DNA of 64,000 nucleotides, from positions 1 through 64,000 of the forward strand of contig DASRRI010000046.1 in NCBI GenBank assembly GCA_035695765.1, read 5' to 3'. The notes under the pieces were generated by a model. The model saw nothing but the letters and a program-made list of their open reading frames with translations, made no database searches and had not been told where the DNA came from. How positions within the stretch are numbered: position 1 is the first letter of the stretch; every line of letters begins with the position of its first letter. Below are positions 46,762 through 57,543 of this stretch, piece after piece. Both the position numbers and the translations under genes were made by a program. Source of the stretch: Dongia_A sp035695765 (GTDB lineage: Bacteria > Pseudomonadota > Alphaproteobacteria > Dongiales > Dongiaceae).

Positions 46762-47925
46762 TCACGCCGTCTCGTCGAAGATTTCGCGGCCGATCAGCAT
46801 GCGCCGGATTTCGCTGGTGCCCGCGCCGATCTCATAGAGCTTGGCATCGCGCAGCAGACGCCCTGTTGGATAGTCATTGATATAACCGTTACCGCCCAGG
46901 CACTGGATCGCTTCCAGCGCCATCCAGGTCGCCTTCTCCGCGCAATAGAGGATGACACCCGCCGCATCCTTGCGCGTGATCTGGCCCTTGTCGCACGCCT
47001 TGGCGACGGCATAGCAGTAAGCGCGGCAGGCGGAGAGCGTCGCATACATGTCCGCGATCTTGCCCTGCATGAGCTGGAATGTCCCGATCGGCTGGCCGAA
47101 CTGCTTGCGCTCATGCACATAGGGCAGGACCGCGTCCATTGCCGCCTGCATGATGCCAAGCGGCCCGGCGGCCAGGATCGCGCGTTCGTAATCGAGGCCG
47201 CTCATCAGGACGTTGATGCCCTTGCCCTCGGTCCGCAGCACGTTCTCCGCCGGCACTTCGCATTCGTTGAAGACGAGCTCGCCGGTGTTGGAGCCGCGCA
47301 TGCCGAGCTTGTCCAGCTTCTGCGCGACCCCAAAGCCATTGGCCTTGGTCTCGACGATGAAGGCGGTGATGCCCTTGGGTCCCGCTTCGGCATCGGTCTT
47401 GGCATAGACCACGATGATATCCGCGTTGGGACCGTTGGTGATCCACATCTTGGTCCCGTTGAGGACATAGCGGTCACCGCGCCGCTCCGCTTTCAGGCGC
47501 ATCGAGACCACGTCCGATCCCGCATCCGGCTCGCTCATGGCGAGCGCGCCGACATGCTCGCCGGAGATCAGCTTGGGCAGGTATGTGCGCTTCTGCGCCT
47601 CGGTCCCGTTGCGGCGGATCTGGTTCACGCACAGGTTGGAATGCGCGCCATAGGAGAGGCCGACGGAGGCGGAGGCGCGGGAAATCTCCTCCAGCGCGAT
47701 CACGTGCTCCAGGTAGCCCATGCCGGAGCCGCCGAATTCCTCTTCGACCGTGATCCCGAGCAGGCCGAGATTGCCGAACTTGCGCCACAGGTCGGCGGGG
47801 AAATCGTCATTCCGGTCGATCTCGGCGGCGCGCGGGGCAATCTCGTCCTCGGCGAAAGACCGCACGCTCTCGCGCAGCGCCTCGGCCGTCTCGCCCAGGT
47901 CGAAGTCGAGCGATCGGAGTTCCAT
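46762..47925 (-). CDS. Isovaleryl-CoA dehydrogenase
   Basis: 387 residues, acyl-CoA dehydrogenase fold. ALAMSEPDAGSDVVSM and WITNGPNADIIVVYAKTD bind FAD and substrate. The helix-G glutamate is E247 in SGLDYERAILAAGPLG, the position characteristic of isovaleryl-CoA dehydrogenase, and the C-terminal YEIGAGTSEIRRMLIGR is present. First gene of the leucine operon that runs from here to 40129. Confidence 0.94.
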   Translation of the reverse strand: MELRSLDFDLGETAEALRESVRSFAEDEIAPRAAEIDRNDDFPADLWRKFGNLGLLGITVEEEFGGSGMGYLEHVIALEEISRASASVGLSYGAHSNLCVNQIRRNGTEAQKRTYLPKLISGEHVGALAMSEPDAGSDVVSMRLKAERRGDRYVLNGTKMWITNGPNADIIVVYAKTDAEAGPKGITAFIVETKANGFGVAQKLDKLGMRGSNTGELVFNECEVPAENVLRTEGKGINVLMSGLDYERAILAAGPLGIMQAAMDAVLPYVHERKQFGQPIGTFQLMQGKIADMYATLSACRAYCYAVAKACDKGQITRKDAAGVILYCAEKATWMALEAIQCLGGNGYINDYPTGRLLRDAKLYEIGAGTSEIRRMLIGREIFDETA

Positions 47926-48180
47926 GAATATCCCTCCCGATGGGCGCCTTGGACATCGCGCCTGCTTTGGTGGTCATTGTAGACGGGCAGGGGCCGGCGG
48001 CAAGGGTAGCGGCCAAACGCAAGGAATGGCCTGTTGCACCGCAATGGCACGCAAGCCTGTTGCGCGGGAGGCCGGGTCAAGCGACGTTTTGCTTTTTCGC
48101 AGGGGTTTGCCGGCGAATCCGGTTTGTAGGAACGCCAGAGCTTCGCCTAGATTCGCGGGCCATTCCCGGGAGAAAGTGCC

Positions 48181-50220
48181 TTGGCCGATCCCTTGTTGCA
48201 GCCGTTCCAGCTCAAGCACCTGACGCTCCGAAACCGCGTCATCAGCACCTCGCACGAACCGGCCTATTCCGAGGAGGCGCTGCCCAAGGCGCGCTACCGG
48301 CTCTATCACGAGGAAAAGGCCAAGGGCGGGATCGGCATGACCATGATCGGCGGTTCCTCGATCGTGGCGCCGGATTCGCCCCAGGCCTTCGGCAATCTCT
48401 ACGTTGGCAGCGATGCCATCATCCCCTGGTTCAAGGAGCTGACGGCCGGCGTGCACAAACACGGCGCGGCGGTGATGTGCCAGATCACGCATTTGGGCCG
48501 CCGCACCTCCTGGTCCAAGGAACATTGGCTGCCGGTCATCGCGCCATCGCCGGTGCGCGAGCCGGCGCACCGTTCCTTCCCCAAGGAGATGGAGGATTGG
48601 GATTTCACCCGCGTGGTCTCGGCCTATGGCGCCGCTGCCCGCCGCTGCCGCGATGGCGGCATGGATGGCATCGAGATCGAGGCCTACGGCCATCTGTTCG
48701 ACGCCTTCTGGTCGCCCAACACCAATGAGCGCAGCGATGAATACGGGACGCAAAGCCTGGAAAACCGCCTGCGCTTCTCCTTCGATGTCTTGCGCGAGAT
48801 CCGCAAGCAGGCCGGCGATGACTACATCGTCGGGTTGCGCATGGTGGTGGACGAGACCATCGAGAACGGCCTCAGCAGGAGCGACGGCCTGGCCATCGCC
48901 CAGCACATGGCGGAAAGCGGCCTCATTGATTTCATCAACGTGATCCAGGGCTATATCGGCTCCGACGAGGCGATCTCGCACGTCATCCCGGGCATGGGGA
49001 CGCCCGCCGGCCCGCATCTCGACCTCGCGCGCCAGGTGAAGCGGCTGGTGAAACTGCCGGTGATGCAGGCGGCGCGGGTCAACGACGTCGCGACCGCGCG
49101 CCACGCCATCACGTCCGGCGCCGTCGATCTCATCGGCATGACGCGCGCCCACATGGCGGATCCTTACATCGTCGCCAAGATCATGCGCGGGGAGGAGCAG
49201 CGGATCCGCCCCTGCGTCGGCGCCGGCTATTGCATCGACCGCCTGTATCAGGGCGCCGAGGCCCTGTGCCTGCACAATCCGGCGACCAGCCGCGAAGCGA
49301 CCATGCCCCACGTCATCACGCCCACGACAGGCGCGAAGAAGAAGGTGGTGGTGGTCGGCGCCGGTCCGGCCGGGCTGGAGGCGGCGCGGGTCAGCGCCGC
49401 GCGCGGCCACAAGGTTGTCTTGTTCGAGGCAGCCGACAAGCCGGGCGGGCAGATCTTGCTGGCGGCAAAGCTGCAGCGCAGGCGCGAGATCATCGGCATC
49501 GTGGATTGGCTGGCGGCCGAAGTCGCTGCACTCGGCATCGATAGCCGCTTCAACACCTATGCCGAAGCGTCCGACGTGCTGGCGGAGAACCCCGACATCG
49601 TGGTGATCGCGACCGGCGGCCTGCCGAACGCTGGGCGGCTGAAGTTCGGCGCGGAGCTCGCGACCAGCCCGTGGGACATCCTGGCGGGTCAGGTACCGGT
49701 GGCGCCGGAGGTCCTGCTGTTCGACGATCACGGTGCGCATGAAGGGCTGACCCTGGCCGAGTTCGCGGTGAACCAGGGCGCGAAGCTGGAATATGTCTCG
49801 CCGGAGCGCACGATCGGCGTGGATGTCGGCGGCATCAACTATCCCGCCTATTTCAAGCCGCTCTATGCCGGCCACACGGCCTTTACCCTCAACTACCGCC
49901 TCAAGGGCATCCGGCGCGACGGCAACAAGCTGGTGGCAATCCTCACCAACGATTACGACAAGTCGGAGATCGAACGCCGGACCGACCAGGTGATTGCAGA
50001 GCACGGCACCCTGCCGGCGGCGGAGGTCTATTTCGAGCTCAAGGACGGGTCGAGCAATCGTGGCGAGATCGATGTCGATGCCATGATTGCCAACCGGCCC
50101 CAGGCCCTGGTGCGGAACAAGGCAGGCCGGTTCCAGCTGTTCCGGGTCGGCGACGCGGTCAGCAGCCGGAACATACACGCCGCGCTCTATGAGTCCCTGC
50201 GGCTCTGCGTCCAGTTCTGA
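48181..50220 (+). CDS. NADH:flavin oxidoreductase, trimethylamine dehydrogenase-like
   Basis: 679 residues. An N-terminal FMN-binding TIM barrel (NRVISTSHEPAYSEE, QITHLGRRTSW, GMDGIEIEAYGHLFDAFWSP) is followed by an iron-sulfur region and a C-terminal dinucleotide domain (KVVVVGAGPAGLEAARVSAA). Overall like trimethylamine dehydrogenase, 2,4-dienoyl-CoA reductase or methyl-amino-acid demethylases. The cluster region has C345, C351 and C363, but position 348 is Ala where the family usually has Cys. TTG 48181 follows GGGAGAAAG. Divergent from the leucine operon; the 255-bp gap shows no clear site. Substrate unknown. Confidence 0.87.
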   Translation: MADPLLQPFQLKHLTLRNRVISTSHEPAYSEEALPKARYRLYHEEKAKGGIGMTMIGGSSIVAPDSPQAFGNLYVGSDAIIPWFKELTAGVHKHGAAVMCQITHLGRRTSWSKEHWLPVIAPSPVREPAHRSFPKEMEDWDFTRVVSAYGAAARRCRDGGMDGIEIEAYGHLFDAFWSPNTNERSDEYGTQSLENRLRFSFDVLREIRKQAGDDYIVGLRMVVDETIENGLSRSDGLAIAQHMAESGLIDFINVIQGYIGSDEAISHVIPGMGTPAGPHLDLARQVKRLVKLPVMQAARVNDVATARHAITSGAVDLIGMTRAHMADPYIVAKIMRGEEQRIRPCVGAGYCIDRLYQGAEALCLHNPATSREATMPHVITPTTGAKKKVVVVGAGPAGLEAARVSAARGHKVVLFEAADKPGGQILLAAKLQRRREIIGIVDWLAAEVAALGIDSRFNTYAEASDVLAENPDIVVIATGGLPNAGRLKFGAELATSPWDILAGQVPVAPEVLLFDDHGAHEGLTLAEFAVNQGAKLEYVSPERTIGVDVGGINYPAYFKPLYAGHTAFTLNYRLKGIRRDGNKLVAILTNDYDKSEIERRTDQVIAEHGTLPAAEVYFELKDGSSNRGEIDVDAMIANRPQALVRNKAGRFQLFRVGDAVSSRNIHAALYESLRLCVQF

Positions 50221-50287
50221 GTGACCATGCAGTCGGCATGGCTTTGCTTGGCTTGACGACACTCCAGCGGCACCGCAGCATCGCGCC

Positions 50288-50725
50288 ATGAACACGCCAA
50301 TGCCCGGAACTCCGGTGACCGCTGGTGATCAGGCCCTGATCGACGCAGCCAAGTCATTGATTGAAAAGCGTTATACCGAGAATCGGCACCACATCGCCAG
50401 CGCGGTCCGTGGTGCCTCGGGGCGGGTCTATACCGGCCTCCACCTCGATACCTATGTCGGCAGGGCCTCGGTGTGCGCCGAAGCGGTAGCCCTGGGCCAA
50501 GCCATGGCCGGAGGAGAGACCGGCATTGAGGCCATCGTCTCGGTCCGCCACCCGCGGCCGCGGGAGCAGCATCAGGATTGCAAGGTCGTCTCCCCCTGCG
50601 GCATCTGCCGGGAGATGCTGACTGATTTCGCCCGGGGCGGGTTCGTCATCCTGCTCAACGGCGAGGCCCATGTCCGGGTCCCGGTCGAAGAGCTGTTGCC
50701 GGCCAAATACCGCCGGCATCTCTAA
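50288..50725 (+). CDS. Cytidine deaminase-like protein
   Basis: 145 residues. Zinc site C63-A-E65 (SVCAEAVALG) and PCGICREML with C104 and C107, matching the cytidine/blasticidin deaminase family, where E65 shuttles the proton. Cytosolic nucleoside or related deaminase. The gap after it shows no clear terminator. Confidence 0.85.
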   Translation: MNTPMPGTPVTAGDQALIDAAKSLIEKRYTENRHHIASAVRGASGRVYTGLHLDTYVGRASVCAEAVALGQAMAGGETGIEAIVSVRHPRPREQHQDCKVVSPCGICREMLTDFARGGFVILLNGEAHVRVPVEELLPAKYRRHL

Positions 50726-50834
50726 GTTTGCTCACTGGGCTGTGACATAAGGCGTCAACTTTTTCCCCTGCCAATCCGGGCTGCCTCGGGCTAAGTTCCG
50801 CGCTTGATTTTCCGAGGCTTGAGGCCTGTCACTC

Positions 50835-51932
50835 GTGTCTTTCGTCCAGACCGCACCTATTGGCGCGACCGCCGCACGGCCGGCGTTGGCCGAGCGCGCG
50901 ATCGGCGTCTGGCTGCTGGCCCTCGCCGGCATGGTGCTGGTGCAGGTGATGCTGGGGGCGATCACCCGCCTCACCGGCTCCGGCCTTTCCATCATGGAAT
51001 GGCGGCCGATCATGGGCGCGATTCCGCCGATGAACGAGGCGGAATGGCAGCGGGTGTTCGGCCTTTATCAGAGGATCGCCGAATATAAGCTGGTCAATGC
51101 CGGCATGACTCTTGAGGCATTCAAATCGATCTTCTGGTGGGAGTATGTTCACCGGCTGTGGGGCAGGCTGATCGGTGTTGCGTTCCTGGTGCCTTTCCTG
51201 TGGTTCTGGCTGCGTGGTCATCTGCGCCGGCCCCAGATGGGCGCGTTGGGGGCCGGGCGGTTGATTGCGCTGTTCGCCCTGGGCGGGCTGCAGGGGCTGG
51301 TGGGCTGGATCATGGTGGCGAGCGGCTTCGCCGACCGCACCGACGTCAGCCAGTATCGCCTGGTCCTGCATCTCCTGCTGGCGCTGGCCATCTATGCCGC
51401 GTTGCTGTGGAGCGCGCTGGATGTGCTCTATCCGGCGCGCGTGCGAACGGAGCCGCCGATCCATCGGGTGCTGCGCCGGCACGGCTGGATCATGATGGCG
51501 ATCATCACGCTGGAGATCGCGCTCGGCGGTTTCGTCGCCGGCCTGCATGGCGGCCTCGTCTACAACAACTTCCCGATGATGGGCGATCATCTGATCGCGC
51601 CCGACATCTTCTCCCAGTCGCCGTGGTGGTCGAACTTCTTCGAGAATCCGGTGACGGCGCAATTCATGCACCGGCTGACCTCCGGCCTCGTGGCGATCGC
51701 GCTCATCTCGCTGGTGGTGCGCGCGCGCCGCGCCGACCTCAAGCAGGACGTCAAGCGGCGCTTCTATTATCTGCCCTTCGGCCTGCTGGGGCAGGCGATG
51801 CTGGGCATCGCGACCCTGATGCTGGTGGTCCCGCTGCCGCTCGCGGTTGCGCACCAGGCCGGCGCCTTCATCCTCTTCACACTCGGCCTGTTCGCCCTGC
51901 ACGGCCTGCGCCGCGCGCGTGTCAATGAGTGA
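50835..51932 (+). CDS. ctaA: Heme A synthase (COX15/CtaA)
   Basis: 365 residues with eight hydrophobic segments. LGAITRLTGSGLSIMEWRPI, FWWEYVHRLWGRLIGVAFLV, YRLVLHLLLALAIYAALLW and FMHRLTSGLVAIALI carry heme-binding histidines. Converts heme O to heme A for cytochrome oxidase. GTG start. Its end overlaps the CobW gene by 8 bases. Confidence 0.95.
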   Translation: MSFVQTAPIGATAARPALAERAIGVWLLALAGMVLVQVMLGAITRLTGSGLSIMEWRPIMGAIPPMNEAEWQRVFGLYQRIAEYKLVNAGMTLEAFKSIFWWEYVHRLWGRLIGVAFLVPFLWFWLRGHLRRPQMGALGAGRLIALFALGGLQGLVGWIMVASGFADRTDVSQYRLVLHLLLALAIYAALLWSALDVLYPARVRTEPPIHRVLRRHGWIMMAIITLEIALGGFVAGLHGGLVYNNFPMMGDHLIAPDIFSQSPWWSNFFENPVTAQFMHRLTSGLVAIALISLVVRARRADLKQDVKRRFYYLPFGLLGQAMLGIATLMLVVPLPLAVAHQAGAFILFTLGLFALHGLRRARVNE

Positions 51933-53010
51933 CGCCGAGGCACCCGAGATCGAGCGGCTGCCGGTCTCGGTCATCACCGGATTCCTCGGCTCCGGCAAGA
52001 CCACGCTGCTCAAGAACCTGCTGCACCAGCCGGACATGGCCGACACCGCCGTGGTGATCAACGAGTTCGGCGAGATCGGGCTCGATCACCTGCTGGTGGA
52101 GAAGGCAAAGGAAGACACCATCCTGATGTCGTCCGGGTGCCTGTGCTGCTCGATCCGCGGCGATCTCATCGACACCTTGCGCCGGCTCTATAAGCGCCGC
52201 GACCGCGGCGAAGTGCCGAAATTCAAGCGCCTGGTGATCGAAACGACAGGCCTCGCTGATCCCGCGCCGATCCTGCAGACCTTGATCGGCGACCCGCTGC
52301 TCAGCGCCTTCTACCGCCTGGATGGCGTGGTCACGACCGTCGACGCCGTCAACGGCATGGACCAGCTCGATCGCCAGTTCGAATCCGTGAAGCAGGCGGC
52401 AGTGGCAGACCGGTTGGTCTTGACCAAGACCGATCTTGCCGGCGCTGAGCAGCGCAAGGCGCTGGAAGCGCGCTTGCATGCGCTCAATCCCGCGGCGCCT
52501 TTATTGCCGGTCGCACACGGGGCTGTAGCAGCGGAACAATTGTTCAACGCCGGTCTCTACAATCCCGCCGATAAGAGTGCCGACGTCGCGCGCTGGCTCA
52601 AGGAAGAAGCCTATGCGCAGGCGAACGAGCATCATGACGATAATCATGATCACGGCCACGATCATGATCATGACCACGCCCTCGATGTGAACCGCCACGA
52701 CGATCACATCCGCGCCTTCTGCCTGACCTATGACAACCCGATCGCGTGGGACAAGTTCGTCAACTGGATTGAGATGCTGATCACCATGCGCGGTGCCGAT
52801 CTGCTGCGGATCAAGGGCATCCTCAATGTGGCGGGATCGAACGCGCCGGTCGCGGTCCATGGCATCCAGCATCTGTTCCATCCGCCCGCGATGCTGCCGG
52901 CTTGGAGCGGAGACGATCGGCGCTCGCGCATCGTTTTCATTACGCGCGATCTGGAGCGCGCCTGGCTCGAGCAATCGATGACTGAGTTCCTGGCTGAGCC
53001 AGCGCACTGA
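51925..53010 (+). CDS. CobW/COG0523-family GTPase with His-rich metal loop
   Basis: 361 residues. Walker A GFLGSGKTTLL (19-29), metal-binding GCLCC (C72, C74, C75), Walker B region ETTGLADPAPI, TKTD guanine motif and a C-terminal CobW_C domain. Residues 236-251 are a His/Asp-rich loop (HHDDNHDHGHDHDHDH). A metallochaperone, probably for zinc. Overlaps ctaA by 8 bases, so the two are coupled. Confidence 0.93.
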   Translation: MSDAEAPEIERLPVSVITGFLGSGKTTLLKNLLHQPDMADTAVVINEFGEIGLDHLLVEKAKEDTILMSSGCLCCSIRGDLIDTLRRLYKRRDRGEVPKFKRLVIETTGLADPAPILQTLIGDPLLSAFYRLDGVVTTVDAVNGMDQLDRQFESVKQAAVADRLVLTKTDLAGAEQRKALEARLHALNPAAPLLPVAHGAVAAEQLFNAGLYNPADKSADVARWLKEEAYAQANEHHDDNHDHGHDHDHDHALDVNRHDDHIRAFCLTYDNPIAWDKFVNWIEMLITMRGADLLRIKGILNVAGSNAPVAVHGIQHLFHPPAMLPAWSGDDRRSRIVFITRDLERAWLEQSMTEFLAEPAH

Positions 53011-53213
53011 ACTCAATTCCGGGAATTTCGATCCTTTTCCGTGTTTTACATTTAACTTGGGGCGAGCTACCGTCGACCGGTCGGTCAGGCTCCGGTGCGG
53101 CCACCATGCGTCTCATGGCTTTCGGCCTCGCTGCCGCCCTTGCTGGCCAAGGACCCGTGCCCACCATTGCGGGTCCAGCGAGTTTCAAACGGGGAAAAAC
53201 TCTAGGAGGCAAC

Positions 53214-54374
<1,161 letters not shown>

Positions 54375-54408
54375 GCGCCGCTTTGTTCTGAGCACCCTTG
54401 ATCCAACC

Positions 54409-54443
54409 GGGGCGGATCGGCGACGATCCGCCCCATCTCTATT
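54409..54443 (+). terminator. Hairpin between polyamine binding protein and ATPase
   Basis: Perfect 10-bp stem GGGGCGGATC (54409-54418) and GATCCGCCCC (54425-54434) with a 6-base loop, followed by ATCTCTATT. Likely a partial terminator that favours expression of the binding protein. Confidence 0.65.
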
Positions 54444-54482
54444 GATACCGTCACAGCCAAGCCGCGCCCGATACAAAGAGCC

Positions 54483-55508
54483 ATGCCACAGAACTCAATC
54501 GCCGTGTCCTTCCGCGCCGTCTCGCGCCACTACGGCGCCGTCAAGGCGGTCGACGATGTCAGTTTCGACATCCTCGACGGCGAATTCTTTGCGATGCTGG
54601 GGCCGTCGGGCTCGGGCAAGACCACGTGCCTGCGCCTGATCGCCGGGTTCGAGCAGCCGACCGAGGGCACGGTCGCGATCCATGGCAAGGATGTGAGTGG
54701 CGTGCCGCCCTATGACCGCGACGTCAACACCGTGTTCCAGGACTACGCGCTCTTCCCGCACATGAGCGTGCTGGAGAATGTCGGCTACGGATTGATGATC
54801 CGGAACGTAGCGGCGGCGGAGCGCACCAAGCGCGCCGAAGAGATGCTGGCGATGGTAAAGCTGGCCGGCTTCGGCAACCGCAAGCCCTCGCAATTGTCCG
54901 GCGGGCAGCGGCAGCGCGTGGCGCTGGCGCGCGCCCTGGTCAACCGGCCGAGCGTGCTGCTGCTCGACGAACCCCTGGGCGCGCTCGATCTCAAATTGCG
55001 CGAGCAGATGCAAGTGGAACTGAAGGCGATCCAGCGCCAGGTTGGCATCACCTTCATCTACGTAACGCACGACCAGGGTGAGGCGCTATCCATGAGCGAC
55101 CGCGTCGCCGTCTTCAACCAGGGCAAGATCGAGCAGATGGCTTCGCCCGGCGAACTCTACGAAAATCCGAAGACCGAGTTCGTCGCCGGCTTCGTCGGAA
55201 TCAGCAACCTGCTGCAAGGAGAGGCCGCTGCCGCAGTGACGGGCGTCGCGCGCGCCTGCTCGATCCGTCCGGAAAAGATCCACCTCGCACCCACCGGCAG
55301 CACCGCGCCCGGCAGCGCCATGAAGATCGAAGGCGAAGTGGAAAGCCTGCTCTATCTCGGCGCCAACACCCGCTTCGACATCCGCCTGCCCGGCGGCGGC
55401 CACCTCGCCGTCATGCAACAGAACCGCGACACACACTTCGCGCCGGAGCAGGGCAGCAGAGTGACGCTCTGGTGGGACCGCCGGCATCTGATGACGTTTG
55501 GCGGATGA
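54483..55508 (+). CDS. Polyamine-type ABC transporter ATP-binding protein (PotA-like)
   Basis: 341 residues. Walker A GPSGSGKTT, Q-loop VFQDYALFPHMSV, signature LSGGQRQRVALARAL, Walker B LLLDEPLGALD and H-loop VTHDQGEALSMSD; a C-terminal TOBE-like regulatory domain follows. Second gene of the importer. A family A repeat separates it from the permease genes. Confidence 0.93.
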   Translation: MPQNSIAVSFRAVSRHYGAVKAVDDVSFDILDGEFFAMLGPSGSGKTTCLRLIAGFEQPTEGTVAIHGKDVSGVPPYDRDVNTVFQDYALFPHMSVLENVGYGLMIRNVAAAERTKRAEEMLAMVKLAGFGNRKPSQLSGGQRQRVALARALVNRPSVLLLDEPLGALDLKLREQMQVELKAIQRQVGITFIYVTHDQGEALSMSDRVAVFNQGKIEQMASPGELYENPKTEFVAGFVGISNLLQGEAAAAVTGVARACSIRPEKIHLAPTGSTAPGSAMKIEGEVESLLYLGANTRFDIRLPGGGHLAVMQQNRDTHFAPEQGSRVTLWWDRRHLMTFGG

Positions 55509-55539
55509 GGGGCGTGATGCATCTCGTGCACCCCCTCCT

Positions 55540-55674
55540 CTGTCACCCCGGACAGCCGGCATGCGCGGTAGCGCATGACGACTTGATCCGGGGCCCATGC
55601 GAACGTGCCGCCACGCTGAAGGATCGTATGGGTCCCGGCTTTGCGCCGCTGCGCGGCTTGGCCGGGATGACAGG
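55540..55674. repeat. Intergenic repeat family A, full copy
   Basis: 135 bp with two outward-facing ends, CTGTCACCCCGGACAGCC and GGCCGGGATGACAG, and internal GATCCGGGGCCCATGCGA and ATCGTATGGGTCCCGGCT. The same structure appears at 62245-62404. It lies inside the polyamine importer operon, between ATPase and first permease. Confidence 0.88.
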
Positions 55675-55689
55675 ATGGAGTGTGGCGCT

Positions 55690-56622
55690 ATGACCTCCGC
55701 CGCCCTCTCCCCCAGCTTCACCAGCCGCGTCTCCACCTTCTTCTACTTGCGGCCGAAGCTGCTGCTGGCTCTGTTCCTGCTGCCGCCGCTGCTGTGGCTG
55801 GGCATCGTCTATCTCGGCTCACTGTTCGCGCTGCTGGCGCAGAGTTTTTTTCAGCTCGACGATTTCACCGGCCAGGTGGTCTACCGGCCGACCATCGGCA
55901 ATTACCTGCGGCTGTTCGGCGAGGTCAATCTCTCGATCATGTTCCGCACCCTGGCGATGGCGGTCATCGTCACCATCATCAGCGGCGTGCTGGCGTTCCC
56001 CATCGCCTATTACATGGCGCGCTACGCGACGGGCAAGACCAAGGCGCTGTTCTACGTTGCGGTCATGCTGCCGCTCTGGTCGAATTATCTGGTGCGGGTC
56101 TACTCCTGGCGCCTGATCCTCGCCAAGGAAGGCGTCATCCATTGGGCCGCCAATAGCCTCGGCCTCGGCGATGCACTGAACTGGATCCTGTCGCTGCCGG
56201 TGGTGCAGGGCTCTTCGCTCTCCAATTCCTACATCGGCACCTGCATCACCTTCGTCTATATCTGGCTGCCTTACATGATCCTGCCGCTGCAGGCGGCTTT
56301 GGAGCGGGTGCCGCGCTCTTTCATCGAAGCCTCCAGCGACCTCGGCGCCAAGCCGGCGCAGACTTTCCGCAAGGTCATCTTCCCGCTTGCTGTTCCGGGC
56401 GTCGCGGCGGGATCGATCTTCACCTTCTCCCTCACCCTCGGCGATTACATCATTCCGCAGTTGATCGGCTCGTCGCGCCCCTTCATCGGCCAGGCGGTCT
56501 ATCAGTTCCAGGGGACAGCCGGCGATATCCCGATGGCCGCCGCTTTCGCCATGGCGCCGATCGTCATCATGGCGGTGTATCTGTCGATCGCCAAACGGTT
56601 CGGAGCCTTCGATGCGCTCTAA
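55690..56622 (+). CDS. Polyamine-type ABC transporter permease (PotB-like)
   Basis: 310 residues with about six hydrophobic segments (LLLALFLLPPLLWLGIVYLG at the N terminus). The EAA contact loop is FIEASSDLGAKPAQTFRKVI. ATG 55690. Its end overlaps the second permease by 11 bases. Confidence 0.92.
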   Translation: MTSAALSPSFTSRVSTFFYLRPKLLLALFLLPPLLWLGIVYLGSLFALLAQSFFQLDDFTGQVVYRPTIGNYLRLFGEVNLSIMFRTLAMAVIVTIISGVLAFPIAYYMARYATGKTKALFYVAVMLPLWSNYLVRVYSWRLILAKEGVIHWAANSLGLGDALNWILSLPVVQGSSLSNSYIGTCITFVYIWLPYMILPLQAALERVPRSFIEASSDLGAKPAQTFRKVIFPLAVPGVAAGSIFTFSLTLGDYIIPQLIGSSRPFIGQAVYQFQGTAGDIPMAAAFAMAPIVIMAVYLSIAKRFGAFDAL

Positions 56623-57448
56623 GCCCGCCCTTGCCGGTGACCGCGCGACGCCAGAGGCGGGCTTCGGATTGACGGCGGGCGCGTGGTTCGCGGTCTTGTT
56701 CCTCAACCTGCCGATCCTGTTCATCATCCTCTACGGCTTCACGACCGACGAGCAGAGCTATACCTTCCCGCCGCCCGGCCTCACCACCAAATGGTTCGGT
56801 GTCACGTTCGGGCGCGCGGATTTCTGGCATGCCTTGTGGCTGTCCGTCTCGGTCGCCTTCATCGCCATGATTTCCGCGCTCGTGCTTGGTACTTTGGCGG
56901 CCGCCGCGATGTATCGATTCCGCTTCTTCGGCAAGGAAATCGTGACCTTGCTGATTCTGCTGCCGATCGCGCTGCCGGGCATCGTCACCGGCATTTCGCT
57001 GCGCGCCGCCTTCGCCCTGGTGGACGTTCCCTTCAGCTACTGGACGATCGTCGCCGGCCACGCCACCTTCTGCGTCGTCGTCGTCTACAACAATGCGATC
57101 GCGCGCCTCCGCCGCTCATCGCCCGCCTTGATCGAAGCCTCGATGGATCTCGGCGCCAATTCGCTGCAGACCTTCCGTCACGTCATCCTGCCCAACCTTG
57201 CGACGGCGTTGCTGGCGGGTGGCATGCTGGCCTTCGCCTTGTCGTTCGACGAGATCATCGTGACGACCTTCACCGCCGGCCAGCAGGAAACCCTGCCGAT
57301 CTGGATGTTCAAGGAACTGATCCGGCCCCATCAACGCCCGGTCACCAACGTCGCCGCCATCATCGTCATGTGCATCACCTTCGTGCCGATCCTGCTCGCC
57401 TATTACCTGACGCGCGACACCCAGGACGTGGCGGGTAGTGGGAAATAG
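56612..57448 (+). CDS. Polyamine-type ABC transporter permease (PotC-like)
   Basis: 278 residues with about six hydrophobic segments (AVLFLNLPILFIILYGF, LLILLPIALPGIVTGISL). EAA contact loop LIEASMDLGANSLQTFRHVI. Last gene of the importer. Confidence 0.92.
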   Translation: MRSKPALAGDRATPEAGFGLTAGAWFAVLFLNLPILFIILYGFTTDEQSYTFPPPGLTTKWFGVTFGRADFWHALWLSVSVAFIAMISALVLGTLAAAAMYRFRFFGKEIVTLLILLPIALPGIVTGISLRAAFALVDVPFSYWTIVAGHATFCVVVVYNNAIARLRRSSPALIEASMDLGANSLQTFRHVILPNLATALLAGGMLAFALSFDEIIVTTFTAGQQETLPIWMFKELIRPHQRPVTNVAAIIVMCITFVPILLAYYLTRDTQDVAGSGK

Positions 57449-57466
57449 AAAATCGGCGGCACTATT

Positions 57467-57487
57467 CTTCCCCCACAAGGGGGGAAG
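57467..57487 (+). other. Stem-loop after the polyamine importer operon
   Basis: CTTCCCCC (57467-57474) pairs with GGGGGAAG (57480-57487). It resembles the outer hairpin of the repeat at 38498 and may be a relic of that family. No T-tract follows, so termination is uncertain. Confidence 0.45.
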
Positions 57488-57543
57488 GGGCTCATTAGGC
57501 GCTGTCACCAATCGATGCATTCCTTAAGCGATGACTTCGAAAG

